32,780 nucleotides of DNA from a virus. The stretch lies in the IMG/VR virus record IMGVR_UViG_3300044712_000950, positions 1 through 32,780 of that record; one strand, 5' to 3'. The position numbers and the translations under genes are program-made. Below, piece after piece: positions 1-5,179 of this stretch. Each line of letters begins with the position of its first letter. Positions within the stretch are counted from its first letter, which is position 1. The notes under the pieces are model-generated. The model ran no database searches. It was not told where the DNA came from and was given only the letters and a program-made list of their open reading frames with translations.

Positions 1-2
1 GT

Positions 3-392
3 CTATAGCGCTGACTCTGTAGAGATTTTGACCGCCCCGCCCCACCCGCTCGACTGCTTCGCGGTTTTTCTTGAGTGACAAGGATGGCAAAGCGCTTGCA
101 GATTATCATAACTGTCAGACCCGCCGGCGCGTCTGGGGATGATGTGGTCAACGTCGGTTGCCAGCTCTATCACCCCGCACCGTTGATGCATTCCATACGG
201 ATCACAGCAGATCGGATGCGTGGCCAGTAACATATCCCGCAGTCGTCGCCAGCGCGCATCATAGCCCCGCCTGGCTGCACTGCCCCGCTCCATGTCCGTG
301 GACATCGGCTGATGTTCCGGGCAGTAGCGACCCTTCGCGATCAGGGTTGGGCAGCCCGCATAGTTGCATCCCTTCATCGCTTTGTTCGGCAT
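3..392 (-). CDS. HNH endonuclease next to the terminase (phage packaging type)
   Basis: This is a 129-residue HNH nuclease. Phage proteins of this kind sit beside the small terminase gene and assist DNA packaging or cos cleavage. An N-terminal Cys cluster (C9, C14, C24, H27) is followed by an RGYDARWRRLR helix (about 42-52). The nuclease core has DH at 82-83, N97 and C102-x2-C105-H106, as in the HNH zinc fold. The open frame runs upstream to 557, but the ATG at 392 gives a typical start just before the first Cys cluster; its ribosome site is weak. It is the last minus-strand gene before the left window edge. On circular closure the next gene would be the small terminase at 32718, the usual pairing. 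Family call is firm, start is moderate. Confidence 0.85.
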   Translation of the reverse strand: MPNKAMKGCNYAGCPTLIAKGRYCPEHQPMSTDMERGSAARRGYDARWRRLRDMLLATHPICCDPYGMHQRCGVIELATDVDHIIPRRAGGSDSYDNLQALCHPCHSRKTAKQSSGWGGAVKISTESAL

Positions 393-591
393 GACCAACA
401 ACCCCGCTGGCAACGATTGGATCACATAGCATACTGTATACGCGAAGCGGAGATCCTCTTTTACTGCGGCCCATCGAGCGCGCCGCTCTGCGCCTCGATC
501 GTTTTGCATTTTTTGGGTAGCACTTCGGACAGCGCGCCGAGGTGTATGCCGTCCCACACTTGTGGCATCGATGCGGCCGCTGGCGTGGCAT
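259..591 (-). CDS. Zinc-ribbon small protein overlapping the HNH gene
   Basis: This 110-residue frame starts one base after the stop of the membrane gene at 593, an arrangement that suggests translational coupling. Residues 9-23 hold C-x2-C-x8-C-x2-C, a credible zinc ribbon, followed by a very basic stretch. The last 45 codons overlap the HNH gene in another frame and look like its shadow. So the true protein may be only the N-terminal part, or a frameshift may once have joined this ribbon to the HNH domain. Some phage HNH proteins do carry an N-terminal zinc ribbon. No function can be assigned beyond probable zinc and nucleic-acid binding. Confidence 0.4.
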   Translation of the reverse strand: MPRQRPHRCHKCGTAYTSARCPKCYPKNAKRSRRRAARSMGRSKRGSPLRVYSMLCDPIVASGVVGHAEQSDEGMQLCGLPNPDREGSLLPGTSADVHGHGAGQCSQAGL

Positions 592-592
592 G

Positions 593-874
593 CTAGGCCG
601 TCCGCGTGATGATCAGCGTCATCACAATCGCGCCGACGAAACCCGCCAGGGAAATCACCACCACGATCAAATCGGGATTAGCGCAGCCTTGTCGAATTGG
701 CATGGATACCATCTCGATCCCCATGAGCGCTAGCCATACGATCGCCCACTCGTCGAGCGCACCGTCGCGCACTTCCGGCGGTGCGAACACATACGGCAGA
801 TCGGGCGAGGATGTCAGGAGAGGCCCCATTTTGCCCTGGCGATCCACCCTCGCCCGCGATCCGCCGATCGCCAT
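593..874 (-). CDS. Small membrane protein, holin candidate
   Basis: This is a 93-residue protein with two hydrophobic segments, about residues 44-58 (WAIVWLALMGIEMV) and 69-90 (LIVVVISLAGFVGAIVMTLI). The N-terminal third is soluble. It starts three bases after the stop of the upstream gene at 878, so the two are probably translated together. An internal Met at residue 16 is an alternative start. It is one of three consecutive small membrane proteins in the lysis-like segment upstream of HNH and terminase. A holin or holin-regulator role is inferred from size, topology and location only; no family signature was recognised. Confidence 0.6.
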   Translation of the reverse strand: MAIGGSRARVDRQGKMGPLLTSSPDLPYVFAPPEVRDGALDEWAIVWLALMGIEMVSMPIRQGCANPDLIVVVISLAGFVGAIVMTLIITRTA

Positions 875-877
875 CTA

Positions 878-1183
878 TCAACTGCCCCGCATGGCAGCGG
901 CCGCACGGGCCGCCGCTTCGATGATGCCCAGTCGCCGCGTGTGATCTTCGAGTCGCGTGTCGATCCGCGTAATCAGACCGACTAAGGCATCGATCGCTTC
1001 ATTGCTGCGCTCAATCGTCTTGATGTAATCCTTGTGCCGGGCGTCTTGGGCCGCTGTACGCTCTGCCACATATTTCACGTACCACGGCCAGAAATCGCGC
1101 TTAACAAACCATAGCAAGCCCAGCACCAGCACAATCGGAAAGCCCAATGCTCCGACCAACGTCACCACATCTTGCGTCGCCAC
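878..1183 (-). CDS. Holin-like protein: one membrane segment plus coiled coil
   Basis: This is a 101-residue protein with an N-terminal hydrophobic helix (GALGFPIVLVLGLLWFV, about residues 9-25). A charged amphipathic helix follows, rich in Arg, Glu and Lys (about 40-90). This is the plan of BhlA/UviB-type holins, although I cannot confirm the family. The start is taken as GTG at 1183, because GAGGGAG lies about eight bases upstream on the minus strand. The longer frame to 1210 lacks such a site. It belongs to the run of small membrane proteins downstream of the LuxR-type gene and probably acts in the host membrane during lysis. Confidence 0.6.
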   Translation of the reverse strand: MATQDVVTLVGALGFPIVLVLGLLWFVKRDFWPWYVKYVAERTAAQDARHKDYIKTIERSNEAIDALVGLITRIDTRLEDHTRRLGIIEAAARAAAAMRGS

Positions 1184-1196
1184 TAATGAATCTCCC

Positions 1197-1430
1197 TCAA
1201 CATATCTCAATCAACTTCCGTTCGATCGCAATGCGCAGCGCCTGCATCGAGGTCTGCGCGCCCAGATTCCGGCGCACGCGCGCCATGTGATTCTTCACTG
1301 TCTGCGAATGGATGCCCAACTGAAGCGCGATCTGCTTATTGGCCAGCCCGCAGCCCAACATCTCAAGAATCTCGCGCTGCCGACGGGTCAAGCGATACGT
1401 TGGATCGCTGCCCGGATCATAGGCCGTCAT
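1197..1430 (-). CDS. LuxR/GerE-type helix-turn-helix regulator
   Basis: This is a 77-residue protein that is nearly all one DNA-binding domain. It shows the LuxR/GerE signature: LTRRQREILEMLGCGLANKQIA (split here as LTRRQREILE, then MLGCGLANKQIA), then the recognition helix SQTVKNHMARVRRNLGA. There is no receiver or ligand-binding domain, so it resembles a stand-alone GerE-like regulator. The ATG at 1430 is preferred; the frame could begin at an upstream TTG (1445). It lies between two holin candidates, an unusual place for a regulator, and is a candidate to act on the 18-bp dyads near 1753, 2438 and 30058. LuxR-type domains bind dyads of about this size, but the link is inference. Confidence 0.85.
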   Translation of the reverse strand: MTAYDPGSDPTYRLTRRQREILEMLGCGLANKQIALQLGIHSQTVKNHMARVRRNLGAQTSMQALRIAIERKLIEIC

Positions 1431-1444
1431 CGCTACCAACAGCA

Positions 1445-1470
1445 AAGGCTTAACCGCTGGGTTAAGCCTT
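1445..1470 (-). terminator. Perfect 11-bp hairpin over the end of the upstream gene
   Basis: AAGGCTTAACC, a GCTG loop, then GGTTAAGCCTT forms a perfect stem. It overlaps the stop codon of the membrane gene at 1462. On the minus strand it is followed only by TTTGCTGTT, so it is a weak intrinsic terminator or an mRNA-stabilising or translation-modulating hairpin ahead of the LuxR-type gene. Confidence 0.5.
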
Positions 1471-1734
1471 CTTAGGTTGAAACAGATCGGCGATCAAATT
1501 GCTGCCGCCGCCGGCGACCACGATGGTGAGCAGCTGCCCGGCCAGCGCATTCTCGATGTAGGCTCCGAAGATGTTGACGCCGCTCACTGCCACGATCGCG
1601 CCGGCCACCACCCACGCCACATACAGCAGCCAGAACTTGTCCCACTGCATTTTGTCGAAGATCGGCACGATCAACGCTTCCACCAGTCGATTCGCCACCA
1701 CGCTCAAAAACGCCGCGATTGCCAAAGGTTCCAT
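1462..1734 (-). CDS. Two-segment membrane protein, holin candidate
   Basis: This 90-residue protein has hydrophobic segments at about 2-25 (interrupted by N and R), 35-52 (WLLYVAWVVAGAIVAVSG) and 65-83. Its short charged tail ends PKKA. Its size and topology suit a holin. It is the first gene after the promoter-like motif at 1775-1794 and the dyad at 1753-1770, with GGAGGG about four bases before its ATG. It therefore probably heads the transcript running through the lysis-like genes, HNH and, after circular closure, the terminase. Function is inferred from context. Confidence 0.65.
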   Translation of the reverse strand: MEPLAIAAFLSVVANRLVEALIVPIFDKMQWDKFWLLYVAWVVAGAIVAVSGVNIFGAYIENALAGQLLTIVVAGGGSNLIADLFQPKKA

Positions 1735-1752
1735 GTGCCCTCCAAATTTGCT

Positions 1753-1770
1753 TTACACGCTACCGGATAA
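1753..1770. promoter_or_regulatory. 18-bp dyad operator, copy 1 (one half degenerate)
   Basis: TTACACGCTACCGGATAA matches the dyad TTACACG-N4-CGTGTAA at 2438 and 30058 except for two bases in one half. It lies between the promoter-like motif at 1775-1794 and the ribosome site of the 1462-1734 gene, about where transcription would begin. It is likely a binding site for a phage regulator. Confidence 0.6.
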
Positions 1771-1774
1771 ACCT

Positions 1775-1794
1775 ATTATAGCATTGCCGTCAAC
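1775..1794 (-). promoter_or_regulatory. Promoter-like motif, copy 1 (TTGAC-N6-TGCTATAAT class)
   Basis: Read on the minus strand it is GTTGAC, five bases, then TGCTATAAT. TGCTATAAT is a strong extended -10 element. The TTGAC is only seven to eight bases upstream of TATAAT, too close for a classic -35, so it may be an activator site or a lineage-specific element. The same arrangement occurs at 4173-4192 and 30083-30102. Confidence 0.65.
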
Positions 1795-1801
1795 CTCCCA
1801 A

Positions 1802-1834
1802 TAAAAAAGGCCCGGATTTCTCCGAGCCTTTTAC
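1802..1834 (-). terminator. Intrinsic terminator after the HIRAN gene
   Basis: On the minus strand AAGGCTCGGA, loop GAAA, then TCCGGGCCTT is followed by TTTTAT. This makes a ten-pair stem with one mismatch and a U tract. It lies just downstream of the stop of the gene at 1853 and separates it from the next minus-strand transcription unit. Confidence 0.8.
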
Positions 1835-1852
1835 CTTCCGCAATTCAGCCGA

Positions 1853-2434
1853 TCACGGCACCACAGTCACGATCGGATGCGTCTTCAAATAGTCCGACAG
1901 ATTGCCCTTCGTCGCCGTCGGCTGCACGCCCGATCGGCCCCCGCCCCCAAACCCGATCACCATCAGCGTGATGCCGATGACCGCCAGCGCGATTACCAGC
2001 CCGATAATCACGCGATCCCCGATCGGCTTAGCTGCACCCACCGGCTTTATGACCTTCGCCTTTGGCGCAAGCATCGCCCTGGCATCCGCCTCAGTCACGC
2101 TCAAATAGACCCCGCTGACATCGCGCTCACCCGTGGCGATCACCGCCGGCAGTTCGACGATCGCGCCGCCCTGCCCGGACTTCCGTAACAAAACCCGATG
2201 CGCCCGCGCATCTTCGCGTGACAGGTGACCGATCGTCTTACCCCCGATCTCAACGCGCACCGATTGAGCATCGAACTTATTATCAGACTCGCACACCAGC
2301 CGCGCCGTCGTGTATTTGCGACGTTCACCGCCTGCCAACTTGTGCAGCGATTCCTGATAGTGCGACTCTCCGACCACCTCTTGCTCGAACGTGTCATCGC
2401 CCTGCCAGCGGATAATGTTAGCCATAACGCTCAT
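1853..2434 (-). CDS. HIRAN-domain protein with C-terminal membrane anchor
   Basis: This is a 193-residue protein (189 if the second ATG at 2425 is used). Residues about 17-125 resemble a HIRAN domain: EVVGESHYQ, ARLVCESDNKFD and VRVEIGGKTIGHLS are its characteristic strands. HIRAN domains bind DNA ends or single-stranded 3' ends in repair and remodelling enzymes, and occur alone in some phage proteins. A hydrophobic helix (about 143-166, IIGLVIALAVIGITLMVIG) and a Gly-rich stretch follow, then a polar tail. That would tether the DNA-binding domain to the membrane, with 27 residues beyond. It is transcribed divergently from the small HTH gene, has the dyad operator directly before its start, and ends at a good terminator. 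The biological role is unknown. Confidence 0.75.
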   Translation of the reverse strand: MSVMANIIRWQGDDTFEQEVVGESHYQESLHKLAGGERRKYTTARLVCESDNKFDAQSVRVEIGGKTIGHLSREDARAHRVLLRKSGQGGAIVELPAVIATGERDVSGVYLSVTEADARAMLAPKAKVIKPVGAAKPIGDRVIIGLVIALAVIGITLMVIGFGGGGRSGVQPTATKGNLSDYLKTHPIVTVVP

Positions 2435-2437
2435 TTC

Positions 2438-2455
2438 TTACACGGTAGCGTGTAA
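2438..2455. promoter_or_regulatory. 18-bp dyad operator, copy 2 (perfect arms)
   Basis: TTACACGGTAGCGTGTAA has two perfect seven-base arms. It lies three bases before the HIRAN gene start, within the divergent region. A regulator bound here would block the HIRAN gene and could also influence the divergent promoter at 2480-2509. Confidence 0.7.
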
Positions 2456-2479
2456 ATGCTTAAAAGATCGCTTTCCCTA

Positions 2480-2509
2480 TTGACAGATTACCAGACTTAG
2501 TAATATACT
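2480..2509 (+). promoter_or_regulatory. Sigma-70-type promoter for the small HTH gene
   Basis: TTGACA at 2480-2485, an 18-base spacer, then TATACT at 2504-2509. The start codon of the HTH gene follows 26 bases later. This is the clearest canonical -35/-10 pair seen in the window. Confidence 0.7.
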
Positions 2510-2535
2510 GACGGCACGCTAATCAGGAACGACAC

Positions 2536-2733
2536 ATGACCGACGCGATCGAAGTGACAATCAAACAAGCCAGCGAACGACTTCATCGAACTCCGAAAAC
2601 TGTCTTGAATATGATCAAAGACGGCCGTTTGTCTGCCCGATTAGTGGATGCCCCGGTTGCTTACTACCTCATCACGCTCGAATCCATCGAACGCATTGAG
2701 ACTCAAGTAAAAGCAAAGCGCGACCGGTCCTAA
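2536..2733 (+). CDS. Small MerR/excisionase-like HTH protein
   Basis: This is a 65-residue DNA-binding protein. Residues 8-30 (IKQASERLHRTPKTVLNMIK) form a helix-turn-helix of the MerR/Xis class. The wing-like segment (ARLVDAPVAYYLITLESIERIE) fits the excisionase-type 'HTH_17' fold. It starts at ATG 2536 after AGGAA, is preceded by a good promoter, and is followed by a strong hairpin, so it is a single-gene unit. It lies between the divergent control region and the integrase. It could be the excisionase, the lysogeny switch regulator, or the protein that reads the 18-bp dyads; the sequence alone does not decide. Confidence 0.75.
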   Translation: MTDAIEVTIKQASERLHRTPKTVLNMIKDGRLSARLVDAPVAYYLITLESIERIETQVKAKRDRS

Positions 2734-2746
2734 AACCGATCGCGCT
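2717..2746. terminator. Hairpin after the small HTH gene
   Basis: AGCGCGACCGGT and ACCGATCGCGCT pair over twelve positions with one mismatch, with a six-base loop containing the stop codon region. The downstream T tract is poor on the plus strand (CTTAAC) and better on the minus strand (GCTTTGCTTTT), so it may stop transcription coming from the right as well. Confidence 0.55.
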
Positions 2747-2839
2747 TAACGGCATCCAGTCCTGACAAGGACTGATCTGCTCTTTGTGACTTGGCGGTTG
2801 TGAAGAGCGACCAGCACATTAAAAACTGAATACCGTACA

Positions 2840-2912
2840 TAGCCTTTAGGGAATCGAACCCCACCGGCGCGTAGTCCTCACGCGCTGCCCCCATGAGCCA
2901 GGCCCTAACCTC
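2840..2912 (-). other. tRNA-like sequence 1 (T arm and anticodon-like stem, no 5' acceptor)
   Basis: On the minus strand TGGGG-TTCGATT-CCCTA (2847-2863) is a standard T stem and loop, followed by a seven-base acceptor-like strand, AAGGCTA. Upstream a perfect stem, CGCGT and ACGCG (2868-2884), holds a seven-base loop, GAGGACT, which lacks the conserved U33. A 5' acceptor strand complementary to AAGGCTA is not found. It may be a decayed tRNA, or the tRNA 3' portion that many phages carry in attP to restore the host tRNA after integration. Confidence 0.35.
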
Positions 2913-2962
2913 TCCGCGATCACGCACGCATCCGCGCCATCGCGAAGAGGTTGTCACTGAGT

Positions 2963-3037
2963 GAGCCTGTTGGGACTTGAACCCAAAACCCATTGGTACA
3001 GCTGGCTGCAACCTTAACCAGTGCGTTTTTGAGTGCT
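2963..3037 (-). other. tRNA-like sequence 2 (T arm, D-loop-like motif)
   Basis: On the minus strand TTGGG-TTCAAGT-CCCAA (2970-2986) is a perfect T arm, followed by the acceptor-like CAGGCTC. A D-loop-like TGGTTAAGG lies upstream. The anticodon region does not fold normally; it makes a different hairpin, TGCAG-CCAG-CTGTA. No 5' strand pairs with CAGGCTC. As with the neighbour at 2840, it may be a tRNA relic or part of an attachment site. Confidence 0.3.
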
Positions 3038-3068
3038 TGAAGCTTAACCGTAATGTTTAAGCTTCAAG
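3036..3068. repeat. 12-bp perfect inverted repeat at the integrase 3' end
   Basis: CTTGAAGCTTAA (3036-3047) and TTAAGCTTCAAG (3057-3068) flank a nine-base spacer. The right arm overlaps the integrase stop codon. Inverted arms of this length around a short spacer suit a tyrosine-recombinase core site. A hairpin terminator is the alternative (GGTTTT follows on the plus strand). Confidence 0.5.
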
Positions 3069-3945
3069 GTTTTGGCTTCAGGGCATGACTGACTGGACTG
3101 TAGCGCGCAAAGTCATCCGCCTCCAGATTGCGGGTGTAATGGGCCACCATCTCGATGTTCTCCCAGCGGCCCGCCACCTGAAGCACCCGCGTCGGCGCGC
3201 CCAACTTACTGGACAGTGTCGCGAACGATCGACGCAGATCGTGCGGCGACAACTTCTCAAACCCGGCCGCCGCACCCAGCCGCCGAAAGATCACCCGCAA
3301 CCCGCTGGGCGTGATCGGCGTGCCGGGCTTAGTCCCGCCGATCGACACAAAGAAATTCGGCACACCCGGCGCAGCGTAATGCGGCCGCAGGGCTAGCCAC
3401 GCCGACAGCGCCGCTTGAGTATCGCGGCTGAAGATCCCGTCGCCGTCGTTGCCGCCCTTAATCTGCACCGTCAGCCGCCGCTCATCCATCGACACATCCG
3501 CCACCGTCAGGCGGCACACCTCGCTTTCGCGCAGCCCGCTGTCGAGTAGCAGGCACACGATCGCCAGGTCCCGCCGGCCGCGCGCCGTCGATGTATCGCA
3601 GGCCAGCATCAACGCCTCCACCTGCGACCAACTCAGGGACCGCTGTTTCTTACTCTTCGTTTTAGGCACCGGCAAATTCCTCGCCGGTGAGGTTCGACTC
3701 CCCAACGCAAACTTGTAAAACGCCTTCAACGCATTGACGGTCCGGCGAATCGTCGCATCACCGCACTTCTGTATCGCCCGCCGGTGCGCGATGTAGCGTG
3801 CCAGGTCCGCCGCTTTCAACTCCGTCACCGACCGATCGGCAAAGAACTTCTCGACGGCCCGAAGTTCCCACTCATAGGCAACCACCGTCGTCGCCGCGCT
3901 CGCAATGCGCAGCCAGTCTATCCACTCAGCAACACGATCCACCAT
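3064..3945 (-). CDS. int: Tyrosine recombinase (phage integrase)
   Basis: This 293-residue site-specific recombinase integrates or excises the phage. Residues 1-90 form a SAM-like, core-binding N-terminal domain (the YEWELRAVEKFF and NALKAFYKFAL helices). The catalytic domain follows, with R139 in SGLRESEVCRL, a beta-hairpin Lys near 163 (QIKGG), H235-x2-R238 in HDLRRS, Trp 261 at the place often held by His, and nucleophile Y270 in AHYTRN. Trp at that place is also seen in Cre. The length is ordinary for XerC/D-like and phage enzymes. GGAG lies seven bases before the ATG. The promoter-like motif at 4173-4192 lies upstream, and the tRNA-like and inverted-repeat sequences lie just downstream, fitting an int-attP module. 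Confidence 0.95.
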   Translation of the reverse strand: MVDRVAEWIDWLRIASAATTVVAYEWELRAVEKFFADRSVTELKAADLARYIAHRRAIQKCGDATIRRTVNALKAFYKFALGSRTSPARNLPVPKTKSKKQRSLSWSQVEALMLACDTSTARGRRDLAIVCLLLDSGLRESEVCRLTVADVSMDERRLTVQIKGGNDGDGIFSRDTQAALSAWLALRPHYAAPGVPNFFVSIGGTKPGTPITPSGLRVIFRRLGAAAGFEKLSPHDLRRSFATLSSKLGAPTRVLQVAGRWENIEMVAHYTRNLEADDFARYSPVSHALKPKP

Positions 3946-3970
3946 GATAGGCCTCCAGATAAGATGCCGA

Positions 3971-4162
3971 TCAGACGTAAGCCCGACCCAAAAAGTTAGG
4001 AGGTAAGCCGCGAAGCATATATAGATCGATCAATTTAATCCGCAAACCGAAAGCCGTACACCCGACCAATCGCCCGACTGGGCTTCCGCCGCCGTCGATC
4101 GGGCCGGTCACCAACGACAAAGCGGCCACGCGCATCACCGCACAGCCGCTCACACCAACCAT
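3971..4162 (-). CDS. Possible small leaderless ORF between promoter and integrase
   Basis: This is a 63-codon frame ending 26 bases before the integrase start. Its ATG lies about a dozen bases after the TATAAT of the motif at 4173-4192 and has no ribosome site, so it would be translated from a nearly leaderless message. The product (MVGVSGCAVMRVAALSL at its start) matches nothing I recognise. The frame may simply be open by chance in GC-rich DNA. Otherwise 3946-4192 contains no gene. Confidence 0.25.
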   Translation of the reverse strand: MVGVSGCAVMRVAALSLVTGPIDGGGSPVGRLVGCTAFGLRIKLIDLYMLRGLPPNFLGRAYV

Positions 4163-4172
4163 CAACAAACTG

Positions 4173-4192
4173 ATTATAGCACGGGAGTCAAC
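4173..4192 (-). promoter_or_regulatory. Promoter-like motif, copy 2, facing the integrase
   Basis: On the minus strand GTTGAC, five bases, TGCTATAAT. This copy has no dyad operator behind it. It points toward the integrase, with roughly 220 bases of leader. On the opposite strand its bases GGGAG also serve as the ribosome site of the gene starting at 4193, so the site is shared by two divergent units. Confidence 0.55.
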
Positions 4193-4435
4193 ATGCCACC
4201 CAGCATTCGCATCGTCACGCTCGATAAGCACGGAAACCCGGCCGTCATCGAACACGTCGAAACCTTAACACTGCCCAGCGACGTCATCATCATGAACCCC
4301 GGCGTGCCGGCCATCAACACCCCCGCCTTCGATGAATATCTGCGCGCTTTCTACACGCGCCCGACCATCGTCTCACTGAACAAGCCGGACGCCGCACACA
4401 AGCCGGTCATCTTCTGGCGGCCAAACTGCCAATAG
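4193..4435 (+). CDS. Hypothetical early protein, 80 residues
   Basis: This is the first gene of the plus-strand early block. Its start is supported by GGGAG spaced six bases from the ATG. The product is soluble (IRIVTLDKHGNPAVIEHVE near the start, DVIIMNPGVPAINTPAFDEYL in the middle), with no Cys cluster and no membrane segment. I do not recognise a family. The DEYLRAFYTRPTI segment looks helical. It is followed five bases after its stop by the next gene, so it likely belongs to one operon reaching 12550. Confidence 0.65.
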   Translation: MPPSIRIVTLDKHGNPAVIEHVETLTLPSDVIIMNPGVPAINTPAFDEYLRAFYTRPTIVSLNKPDAAHKPVIFWRPNCQ

Positions 4436-4440
4436 GCCCA

Positions 4441-4857
4441 ATGGACGCCTGCCGCATCTGCACCCTGATCTTCGATCGCGCCCCGCTCGAACTCGGGCGC
4501 TCCAAATCCGATCCAACCATCTGCTGCATCTGCGAGGAACACCACATGGAAACGAATACCAGAATCAAAACGATCAAAGTCCACACCCTCGTCATCGACG
4601 ATACGGAGATCGAAGCCTATCTCAACGATCCCGATCCGCTCATCGACACCTTGCGAGATCTGCTCATCAAGCCCGCGCCCAACGGCAACAGGCACGCTCC
4701 CTCGCCAACGGAAACGGGCAAGAAGCGCGGCCGTCGCGGCCCGGTGAAACAGCGCAAACTGCCAGAGCGCGAACCGTGCCAATCCTGCGGCGCATCGATC
4801 CCCGCTTACAAGCAGGGCAAACACAAGTGCAAGATCGCCGATCAGATCCGAGACTGA
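4441..4857 (+). CDS. Small protein with two Cys clusters (zinc-finger-like)
   Basis: This 138-residue reading starts at ATG 4441. An alternative ATG at 4546 has a much better ribosome site (GAGGA, seven bases) and would give 103 residues. The longer N-terminus carries C4-x2-C7 and C28-C29-x2-C32-x2-H, so it may be a real zinc ribbon. The C-terminus has C-x2-C-x10-H-x-C (CQSCGASIPAYKQGKHKC, about 115-132), another zinc knuckle, after a basic linker (GKKRGRRGPVKQRK). It is likely a nucleic-acid-binding protein of the early block. No family was recognised, and the start is unresolved. Confidence 0.6.
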   Translation: MDACRICTLIFDRAPLELGRSKSDPTICCICEEHHMETNTRIKTIKVHTLVIDDTEIEAYLNDPDPLIDTLRDLLIKPAPNGNRHAPSPTETGKKRGRRGPVKQRKLPEREPCQSCGASIPAYKQGKHKCKIADQIRD

Positions 4858-4858
4858 C

Positions 4859-5179
4859 ATGCCTACCATCACCGATGGCGCGCCGCTCGCGCCCTTCCCG
4901 TTCAATGCTTTACTGGCCATCCTCGATGAGCAAGCCCAGGACACCGGCTCGCGCTGCCGCTACGTCGGCCTATCCGCCGATCGCGACGGCCACCTCACCG
5001 GCGAAGCGCATGTCACCTTGTGCGATCGCAAGACCTTCGATCGCACCGGTGGCATCAACCTGCCCATCTATCGTCTCTGTCTCGTCTCGTCACTCCCGCG
5101 TCGCCCTCTCCCTTTGGGAGAGGGTCGGGGTGAGGGTCACATGTCCGCAGACATGCAATCGGAGAGGGTAACTCCATGA
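4859..5179 (+). CDS. Hypothetical early protein with repeat-derived C-terminus
   Basis: This is a 106-residue product starting one base after the previous stop. Residues 1-75 form a normal globular sequence (FNALLAILDEQAQ, GHLTGEAHVTLCDR). The last 30 residues are encoded by a dispersed palindromic repeat and read RPLPLGEGRGEGHMSADMQ. The original stop was therefore probably displaced when the repeat inserted. Its end overlaps the ParB-like gene start by four bases (ATGA). Function is unknown. Confidence 0.55.
   Translation: MPTITDGAPLAPFPFNALLAILDEQAQDTGSRCRYVGLSADRDGHLTGEAHVTLCDRKTFDRTGGINLPIYRLCLVSSLPRRPLPLGEGRGEGHMSADMQSERVTP
5098..5155. repeat. Dispersed repeat A with adjacent CATGTC palindrome
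   Basis: CCCTCTCCC, TTT, GGGAGAGGG and a GGGGTGAGGG tail form the first copy of family A. The palindrome CATGTCCGCAGACATG (5140-5155) follows it. Both lie within the coding end of the gene at 4859. Similar pairs occur near 25445. These resemble REP-like palindromes of bacterial chromosomes. Confidence 0.75.

Larger units (their letters stand above)
2734..3063. other. Gene-free interval beside the integrase
   Basis: No convincing protein gene lies in these 330 bases. They contain a small perfect hairpin (AGTCCT-GACA-AGGACT at 2759-2774), two minus-strand sequences resembling tRNA 3' halves, and a 12-bp inverted repeat reaching the integrase stop. The position directly downstream of the integrase is where an attachment site is commonly found. 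Confidence 0.6.

Noticed and set aside
291-306. CATGTCCGTGGACATC inside the HNH gene as another copy of the CATGTC palindrome
   Set aside because: One central base differs and it lies in conserved-looking coding sequence without a neighbouring family A repeat; it is probably chance.
2840-3010. Two full functional tRNA genes or a tmRNA
   Set aside because: The T arms are good, but no paired 5' acceptor strand exists, the anticodon loops are abnormal, and no tag-coding sequence is present.
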